From an uncultured Bacilli bacterium (lineage in GTDB: Bacteria; Bacillota_I; Bacilli_A; RF39; UBA660): DNA of 6,930 bases. The first letter of the stretch is position 1; each line of letters opens with the position of its first letter. Where the stretch lies: contig CANQZL010000083.1 in NCBI GenBank assembly GCA_947628325.1, positions 1 to 6,930 of the forward strand. The letters run 5' to 3'. Below are positions 1 to 4,825 of this stretch, in pieces. Below the pieces are notes generated by a model. It ran no database searches. It saw nothing but the letters and a program-made list of their open reading frames with translations, and had not been told where the DNA came from. The translations under genes and the position numbers were made by a program.

Positions 1-446
1 TTTTCAATTTTACCAATACGATTTTCAACAATTTCTAAATCGGCTAAAATCAACTCTGTGTTGATTATCTCAATATCTCTTATTGGATCTATTTTCCCTT
101 CAACATGAGTTATTTCTCCGTCTTCAAAACATCTTACTACTTCAACTATAGCATCAACTTCTCTAATATGTGATAAAAATTTATTACCTAATCCTTCACC
201 AGTTGAAGCACCTTTAACTAGACCAGCTATATCAGTAAATTCAAAAGTTGTTGGTACCAATTTTTTTGGTTTATACATTTCATTTAATTTATCTAAGCGT
301 TTATCTGGAACCGTTACAACACCAACATTTGGTTCTATAGTTGCAAAAGGATAGTTGGCAGCAAGAATATTTTTTTTAGTAATGGCATTAAATAAGGTAG
401 ATTTACCAACATTAGGTAGACCAACAATACCAGCTTTTAATGACAT
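1..446 (-). CDS. ychF: YchF/EngD family redox- and ribosome-associated ATPase, 3' end outside window
   Basis: The first 148 codons of a protein normally near 365 residues are present; the rest lies beyond the left window edge. YchF is an Obg-class P-loop NTPase that prefers ATP, binds ribosomes and is linked to stress responses. Visible landmarks are the Walker A/G1 motif GLPNVGKS (residues 9-16), the family hallmark NYPFATIEPN (31-40), and the G3 motif DIAGLVKGAS (72-81), where Leu76 replaces the catalytic Gln of Ras-like GTPases (a HAS-NTPase). NKFLSHIREVDAI (88-100) follows as in other YchF proteins. The G4 motif that sets nucleotide preference and the C-terminal TGS domain are not in the window. 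The start is fixed by GAGGTG at 453-458, six bases upstream of the ATG. The gene seems to have its own promoter, separate from the operon upstream. Identification is very secure. Confidence 0.96.
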   Translation of the reverse strand, partial: MSLKAGIVGLPNVGKSTLFNAITKKNILAANYPFATIEPNVGVVTVPDKRLDKLNEMYKPKKLVPTTFEFTDIAGLVKGASTGEGLGNKFLSHIREVDAIVEVVRCFEDGEITHVEGKIDPIRDIEIINTELILADLEIVENRIGKIE

Positions 447-470
447 ATTAAACACCTCAATTCATTGTCT

Positions 471-499
471 ATTATATAAAAAAACAATTGATGTTTCAA
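471..499 (-). promoter_or_regulatory. Predicted sigma-A promoter of ychF
   Basis: On the minus strand TTGAAA (499..494) is followed by a 17-base spacer and a consensus TATAAT (476..471). This would start transcription near 464 and leave a leader of about 18 bases that carries the GAGGTG ribosome site at 458..453. The -35 box lies within the terminator hairpin of the preceding abgT gene, and the spacer contains that terminator's T-run. The match is one base from consensus with ideal spacing. It is a prediction only. Confidence 0.7.
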
Positions 500-506
500 T
501 TGTTTT
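478..506 (-). terminator. Intrinsic terminator after abgT
   Basis: A perfect 11-bp inverted repeat (481-491 pairs with 496-506, loop 492-495) begins two bases after the abgT stop codon. On the minus strand it is followed by an unbroken run of T that reaches position 478. The stem is AT-rich (core CAATTGA/TCAATTG), so termination may be leaky, but the position and T-run fit a Rho-independent terminator ending the parA-to-abgT operon. Confidence 0.75.
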
Positions 507-508
507 AG

Positions 509-2041
509 TTAGGTTGTTACAAAACCATTTATACCAATTGGTATTCCTATTAAATACCAACCAATTAGTAGAACGAGTAAAACTAAGCCGATTATCATAC
601 CATAACTTAATTGATATTTTAGAGTTCTAAATAAACTGATTGGATTTTCTTGTTGATTGTATTTTTCTAAATATGCTATATAAATAGTAAAGTATGCTAA
701 TAAAGGAGTAATACCTAAAGTCATACATTCACCAAAACGAGCTATTACTTGAGCAAATTCTGGACTTAAACTACTATTCATAAAAGCTGGAATAGCTGTT
801 GTAGAGATGATTGCCCATCTACTAGAAGCACCGGTTAAGAATAGACTAGATATAGCACTTATAAAGAATAAAACAATTATCAAAGGTATCCCACTTAAAG
901 AATTAGAACCTAGGATATTGGCTAACGAAACTGTTAAAACAGTTCCGATATTACTTTTCTTAAATATGTTTATTAAAATAGAACCTAAAAGAATTAAGAT
1001 TAATGTTCTTCCTGTTCCATCTAATGAGTGAGTTAAGTCTTCACAAAAATCATTGTTATTTTTAATAGTTTTTGCTCCTATTCCATAGAATAGACCTAAT
1101 ATAACGAAGAAGATTGTTACAACAAAGACAAAACCATTACTGAAAAAGGAATCATAACTAAATAATTTATCTATATAAAATTGTTGACTATTATCTAGTA
1201 GATTACCTGAAAAAGGTAGACCTGGGATAATATTATAAATGAAAATTAATAAGTAAAGAGCTCCTGCTGTTATAGAAAAAATTAAACCACGATATTCTCT
1301 TCTTCCTAAACGAAGTTCTTTCTTTTCTTCTTTAAATTCATATTTATCAACATTATTAGAACTTATTTTTTCGGTAATTACAGTTATTAAAATTGAGACT
1401 AATATAACAGCAACTGCCATTATAAAAAAGAAACACATTGTTGATAAAGTATAATTAGCATCAATAGTAGTTGCATTAGCTAGAGTGTATCTTAACATTT
1501 CACTATCGACTGATGTTAGAAGAAAGTTGATTCCACTACCAGCTGTTAATCCGGCGTATACAGCAACTATTCCTAAGAGCGGGTTACGCCTTCCATAACT
1601 AAACATTAAAGCCGCTAAAGGAATCATTATTACATAACCTAAGTCACCTACAATACTAAGAATAACACTTATAAATACTAGCCAAAAAGTTATAGTATAT
1701 TTCTTACAATATTTAGTTAATATTGTAAAAGTAGTTTTGATAAAGCCACTTTTTTCCATAATACCTATACCTATAAGTATAATTATCATCATACTTAATG
1801 GAGTAAATGAAGTAAAGTTAGCAACTGTTGAAGTAAAAATATATTTTATACCACTAAGACTTAGTAGTGATTCAACACTTTCTGAGGTAACAATATATTC
1901 ACCAGTTGTAACATCTATTCGGCTATAAGTTGCTTCAAATCCTATTAAACGTAAGAAACCACTTAATATTATTGTAATTAGTATTAATATTAAAAAGGTC
2001 ATAACAGGATTTAAAGTCATTTTTTCTTTTAACTTATTCAT
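509..2041 (-). CDS. AbgT-family transporter (p-aminobenzoyl-glutamate transporter family)
   Basis: This 510-residue polytopic membrane protein matches the AbgT family (E. coli AbgT is about 508 residues; structures exist for MtrF and YdaH). Hydrophobic segments lie near 13-34, 81-96, 115-148, 153-175, 201-223, 252-274, 302-323, 344-360, 385-404 and 481-503, with shorter re-entrant-like stretches around 60-75 and 405-450. Family landmarks include GDLGYVIMIPLAALMF (132-147), GINFLLTSVDS (170-180) and GASSRW followed by a Pro-rich helix (404-446). By spacing, residues reported as important in MtrF align with D179, S406, W409, P427, R435 and P446, while the reported Asp is Glu438 here. Known members import p-aminobenzoyl-glutamate or export sulfonamides, driven by an ion gradient; the substrate here cannot be told. 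The start has GGAGG at 2047-2051, lies inside the DUF951 3' end (8-base overlap), and is probably translationally coupled. A terminator follows directly. Confidence 0.9.
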   Translation of the reverse strand: MNKLKEKMTLNPVMTFLILILITIILSGFLRLIGFEATYSRIDVTTGEYIVTSESVESLLSLSGIKYIFTSTVANFTSFTPLSMMIIILIGIGIMEKSGFIKTTFTILTKYCKKYTITFWLVFISVILSIVGDLGYVIMIPLAALMFSYGRRNPLLGIVAVYAGLTAGSGINFLLTSVDSEMLRYTLANATTIDANYTLSTMCFFFIMAVAVILVSILITVITEKISSNNVDKYEFKEEKKELRLGRREYRGLIFSITAGALYLLIFIYNIIPGLPFSGNLLDNSQQFYIDKLFSYDSFFSNGFVFVVTIFFVILGLFYGIGAKTIKNNNDFCEDLTHSLDGTGRTLILILLGSILINIFKKSNIGTVLTVSLANILGSNSLSGIPLIIVLFFISAISSLFLTGASSRWAIISTTAIPAFMNSSLSPEFAQVIARFGECMTLGITPLLAYFTIYIAYLEKYNQQENPISLFRTLKYQLSYGMIIGLVLLVLLIGWYLIGIPIGINGFVTT

Positions 2042-2228
2042 TATTGCCTCCTATTACTTTCTTTAACTTTCGTTCAAATTCTAAACGATCCATCATTATT
2101 TCACGGCCACAATTAACGCATTTCAGTTTAATATCAACACCCACGCGAGTAATTTGCCATTTATTGGTACTACAAGCGTGTTGTTTTTTCATTTCAACTA
2201 AATCATTTAATTGATAATTATTTTTCAT
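2034..2228 (-). CDS. DUF951 family small protein (YyzM-like), probable zinc-ribbon
   Basis: This 64-residue protein of unknown function belongs to the DUF951 family, typically 60-70 residues and widespread in Bacillota next to ychF. The N-terminus YQLNDLVEMKKQHACSTNKW and the central VDIKLKCVNCGREIMM are the recognisable conserved parts. His17, Cys19, Cys37 and Cys40 (HxC...CxxC) could bind a metal ion, and a basic amphipathic helix (49-58) follows. An in-frame upstream ATG at 2276 would add 16 residues, but these lie inside mscS, have no ribosome site and do not resemble the family. The ATG at 2228 has GGAGGT just upstream and gives the family length. It overlaps the mscS 3' end by 11 bases and the abgT start by 8. 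Its job is unknown; constant linkage to parB, mscS and ychF is the only clue. Confidence 0.92.
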   Translation of the reverse strand: MKNNYQLNDLVEMKKQHACSTNKWQITRVGVDIKLKCVNCGREIMMDRLEFERKLKKVIGGNNE

Positions 2229-3036
2229 AGTGAACCTCCAATTGTGGAAATGGAATACCGATGTTATGTTTAGCAAGTTCCATTAAGATTATTCTATTAG
2301 CATCTCTTTTAGCTTGCCAATGTTTATCTCTTTGACATTTAAATAAAATTAAGAATTTAATAGATGAATCTGCTAATTCATTAACACCTAAATATTGTAC
2401 AGAATCACTAAAGACATTGTCAATCTTTTTAATCTTAGGAACGATATCTTCTAAAATTATTTTTTCTGCTGTAGTAACATCTATTTTATAAGGTATAGGA
2501 ATATCTAAAGTTACACTTTGTTCTTCTTGAGATATATTTTTTATTTCCCATATATTTCTATTTGCAATAATGTAAGTTTCACCATTAACATTTTTTATTT
2601 TGGTACTTTTTAAACCAAATTCAACTACTTCACCTGTAAAAGAATTATATGAAACTATATCTCCTACAACAAAGTAGTTTTCAGTTATAATGTTTATTCC
2701 ATTTATTATATCTTTAAATGTATCTTGTAAAGCAAGACCTATTATAGTACCAGCGATTCCAAGTCCAGCTACCATACCTTTAACGTTTACACCATAAATA
2801 CTTAAGATTACTAGTATGGCAATGATTAAAATTAAATATTTAGCAATATTTTTAAATAGATTAACTATAGTTACACGTTTTTTTCTTTCATAAGTTGTTT
2901 TACCATAGTTAATTAAATCTTCTAAAATTAACGTAGTTGTTTTATATAAGAAGTATGCAATAGCTATTGTAATAATTACACCATATACTTCCTTTTTTGT
3001 GATAATGTTTAAGACTACTTTTAATAAATCTATCAT
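2218..3036 (-). CDS. mscS: Small-conductance mechanosensitive channel, MscS family
   Basis: A 272-residue MscS-type channel (E. coli MscS has 286; B. subtilis YkuT is of similar size). It opens under membrane tension and releases solutes during hypo-osmotic shock, working as a heptamer in the cytoplasmic membrane. Three transmembrane helices are visible: TM1 about 18-38, TM2 about 60-82 and the pore-lining TM3 about 86-112, rich in Gly and Ala (GLGIAGTIIGLALQDTF, 91-107). The beta-domain signature runs from NYFVVGDIV (120-128) through GEVVEFGLKSTKI (135-147), then NGETYIIANRNI (151-162). The C-terminal cytoplasmic domain ends with IPFPQLEVHYEK, a typical MscS ending. Its ATG shares one base with the parB stop (TAATG), and only a weak ribosome-site-like stretch (GGATGGTG) precedes it, so translation is probably coupled to parB. 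An MscS gene between parB and DUF951 is a known Bacillota arrangement. Confidence 0.95.
   Translation of the reverse strand: MIDLLKVVLNIITKKEVYGVIITIAIAYFLYKTTTLILEDLINYGKTTYERKKRVTIVNLFKNIAKYLILIIAILVILSIYGVNVKGMVAGLGIAGTIIGLALQDTFKDIINGINIITENYFVVGDIVSYNSFTGEVVEFGLKSTKIKNVNGETYIIANRNIWEIKNISQEEQSVTLDIPIPYKIDVTTAEKIILEDIVPKIKKIDNVFSDSVQYLGVNELADSSIKFLILFKCQRDKHWQAKRDANRIILMELAKHNIGIPFPQLEVHYEK
2234..2239 (-). promoter_or_regulatory. Ribosome binding site that fixes the DUF951 start
   Basis: GGAGGT on the minus strand sits five bases before the ATG at 2228, inside the last codons of mscS. It supports the short 64-residue reading of the DUF951 gene over the longer frame opening at 2276. Confidence 0.85.
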
Positions 3037-3923
3037 TATTCACCATCCATACTTATTCCTAATATTTCTAATATTCTGTCTAAATCACTATCTGAATCAT
3101 AAGGAATTTCAATTTTTTTATTATTTATTTTTACTCTTGTTCCTATTTTTTCACGCATAATGTTTTCATAAATACTATGCTTAGGATTATAAGTATCAGT
3201 TCTTTTTATTTTATTGGCTTTAGGCATATCTTTTGAACTAACTAGTTTCTCAGTTTCACGAACATTTAATTCATCTTCAATTATCTTAGTTGCTAGTTCT
3301 TCGATTTGAAGAGGATCTGATAATTTACTTAAAACACGAGCATGTCCCATAGATATTTTGCCTTCTTGAACATATTTTTTAGTACTATCAGGTAATCTTA
3401 ATAGACCTAGAATATTAGTAATATAACTACGACTCTTACCAAATTTCTTAGCAGCTTCTTCTTGAGTTATTTTGCTTGTTTCTATTATCTTAGAAAAGGC
3501 TTCAGCTTCTTCAATAGGATTTAAATTTTCTCTTTGAATGTTTTCTATTAAAGCTATTTCCATCATTTCTTGATCTGTTAAATCTCTTATGATAGCAGGA
3601 ATTGTTTCTTTACCAGCTATTTTAGAGGCTCTAGTTCGACGTTCACCAGCAATTAATTCATATCCTTTAATACTTTTTTTAACAATAATAGGTTGAATTA
3701 CACCGTGTTCTTTAATGCTATCAGCAAATTCTAGAAGAGCTTTTTCATCAAAATTTTTACGTGGTTGATATGGATTACTTCTAATTTCAGTAAGAGGAAT
3801 TTCTACAATATCGCTTTCTTTTGTTTCGTTAACTATTTTTTTCTCAAAATCATCAAAATCAATTACTTTATTTGAAAATAATTGTTCTAATCCTTTTCCT
3901 AAAGCTTTTCTTTTAGTCTCCAT
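3036..3923 (-). CDS. parB: Chromosome partitioning protein ParB (Spo0J), CTP-dependent DNA clamp
   Basis: A 295-residue ParB/Spo0J with all domains. The N-terminal basic segment with ALGKGLEQLF (7-16) is the usual ParA-contacting peptide. The ParB/Srx fold (about 38-150) carries NPYQPRKNF (50-58), GVIQPIIV (74-81), the CTP-binding GERRTRA box (93-99) and ENIQRENLNPIEEA (127-140). A helix-turn-helix (about 151-176, ITQEEAAKKFGKSRSYITN) and GHARVL (193-198) form the parS-reading part. The C-terminal dimerisation and DNA-bridging domain (about 251-290) has GTRVKI and SDLDRILEIL. ParB loads at parS, slides as a clamp and recruits SMC/condensin near the origin. The gene begins 11 bases inside the parA 3' end; the nearest purine-rich site, AAAGGAAG, is unusually far upstream, so translation probably depends on coupling to parA. 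This is chromosomal-type by length and context. Confidence 0.97.
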   Translation of the reverse strand: METKRKALGKGLEQLFSNKVIDFDDFEKKIVNETKESDIVEIPLTEIRSNPYQPRKNFDEKALLEFADSIKEHGVIQPIIVKKSIKGYELIAGERRTRASKIAGKETIPAIIRDLTDQEMMEIALIENIQRENLNPIEEAEAFSKIIETSKITQEEAAKKFGKSRSYITNILGLLRLPDSTKKYVQEGKISMGHARVLSKLSDPLQIEELATKIIEDELNVRETEKLVSSKDMPKANKIKRTDTYNPKHSIYENIMREKIGTRVKINNKKIEIPYDSDSDLDRILEILGISMDGE

Positions 3924-4698
3924 TTCTACTAATCACTTCCTTTGCTAAATTTTGATAAGCAAGTGTTGCTCTACTCATTGGATCATAATCACTAATTGGT
4001 TTACCATGACTTGGGGCTTCAACAAGTCTTACTAAACGAGGAATAATTGTATTAAATACTTTATTTTTGAAATATTTTCTTACGTCTTCAATAACTTCTA
4101 AACCAATATTTGTTCTTCCATCTAGCATTGTAAGGAGAACTCCTTCTATACGAAGATTAGGGTTCATATTAGATTGGACTAAAATAATTGTGTTTAAAAG
4201 TTGAGTAATACCTTCTAAGGCAAAAAATTCACATTGAACGGGAATTATTACTGAATTACTTGCAACTAAGGCATTCATTGTTGTGATACCTAAAGATGGT
4301 TGACAATCTATAATAATATAATCAAATTTATCTTCTATTGTAGCAATGGCATTTTTTAATTGTTCGTTTTGTCTAAATTCAGTATTTTCTAACATATTTT
4401 TTACGAATTCTAATTCAACACCAGCTAGATTGATAGTTGAAGGAATAATATATAGATTTTGAAATTTTGTTTTAATTATTCCTTTTTCAATAGGACATAC
4501 ACCTGTCATAATTTCATATATATCGTGTTCAAATTCTCCTGTTGTATATCCTAAACCTGTTGAGGCGTTACTTTGAGAATCTAAATCTATTAATAATGTT
4601 TTTTTACCTTCTTTACCTAATGCGGCAGCTAAATTTATACTAGTTGTTGTTTTGCCAACTCCACCTTTTTGATTTACAAGTGAAATAATTTTTGCCAT
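3913..4698 (-). CDS. parA: Chromosome partitioning ATPase ParA (Soj)
   Basis: A 261-residue deviant-Walker ATPase of the Soj type (B. subtilis Soj has 253). It dimerises with ATP, binds DNA non-specifically and works with ParB in origin segregation; in Bacillus it also affects DnaA activity. The Walker A motif KGGVGKTT (11-18) has the signature Lys11. The A' motif LIDLDSQSN (36-44) holds Asp38 and Asp40, with Ser where Pro and Gly are common. Walker B is IIIDCQPSLG (128-137). RLVRLVEAPSHGKPI (221-235) is the conserved Soj segment carrying DNA-contacting Arg residues. There is no N-terminal HTH extension, as expected for the chromosomal (type Ib-like small) form. The start has AAGGTGG at 4706-4712, seven bases upstream. 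It heads the operon and has its own promoter at 4738-4766. Confidence 0.97.
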   Translation of the reverse strand: MAKIISLVNQKGGVGKTTTSINLAAALGKEGKKTLLIDLDSQSNASTGLGYTTGEFEHDIYEIMTGVCPIEKGIIKTKFQNLYIIPSTINLAGVELEFVKNMLENTEFRQNEQLKNAIATIEDKFDYIIIDCQPSLGITTMNALVASNSVIIPVQCEFFALEGITQLLNTIILVQSNMNPNLRIEGVLLTMLDGRTNIGLEVIEDVRKYFKNKVFNTIIPRLVRLVEAPSHGKPISDYDPMSRATLAYQNLAKEVISRNGD

Positions 4699-4737
4699 AT
4701 TTGTACCACCTTTTTCATGTAATTATTTCTCTAATGT

Positions 4738-4766
4738 ATTTTATCATATATAAAGAGAAATGTCAT
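4738..4766 (-). promoter_or_regulatory. Predicted sigma-A promoter of the parA-parB-mscS-DUF951-abgT operon
   Basis: On the minus strand ATGACA (4766..4761) precedes a 17-base spacer and TAAAAT (4743..4738). TG one base upstream of the -10 makes it an extended -10 element. Transcription would start near 4731, leaving a leader of about 33 bases. The ftsH terminator lies just upstream, which supports independent expression. Confidence 0.7.
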
Positions 4767-4782
4767 AGGTTTTATGAAATTT
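4758..4782. repeat. Imperfect inverted repeat over the parA promoter -35 region
   Basis: AAATGTCATA (4758-4767) and TATGAAATTT (4773-4782) are inverted copies with nine of ten pairs matching and a five-base centre. The left arm covers the predicted -35 box of the parA promoter. This placement suits a repressor or activator site, but in DNA this AT-rich such a repeat can arise by chance. Confidence 0.35.
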
Positions 4783-4791
4783 ATATAAAAT

Positions 4792-4825
4792 AAAAAAGGA
4801 ATAACCTTATTAATAGTCTATTCCT
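4792..4825 (-). terminator. Intrinsic terminator of ftsH overlapping its stop codon
   Basis: On the minus strand AGGAATAG (4825..4818, containing the ftsH TAG stop) can pair with TTATTCCT (4804..4797), seven Watson-Crick pairs plus one G-U. The loop is 13 bases, and T-rich sequence follows directly (TTTTTTATTTTA). The large loop and AT-rich stem make it a modest terminator. Location and T-run are convincing. Confidence 0.6.

Noticed and set aside
355..630. Plus-strand open frame of 91 codons across the ychF 5' end
   Set aside because: It is antisense to the start of ychF and the end of abgT, crosses their terminator/promoter, and has no family resemblance or ribosome site. It is a shadow frame.
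807..1031. Plus-strand open frame of 74 codons inside abgT
   Set aside because: Antisense shadow of a conserved transmembrane coding region, with no support of its own. The same applies to the plus-strand frame at 1737-1928.
3252..3264. parS-like TGTTCGTGAAACT (minus strand) inside parB
   Set aside because: It contains a perfect half-site (CGTGAAAC) but lacks three bases of the 16-base parS palindrome. It encodes the commonly conserved ParB segment NVRET, so protein constraint explains it.
4576..4590. Ser in place of Pro/Gly near the ParA A' motif (DLDSQSN) and Gln in Walker B (DCQPSLG)
   Set aside because: The catalytic Asp and Lys residues are intact, and such variants occur in other Soj/ParA proteins, so this is ordinary variation.
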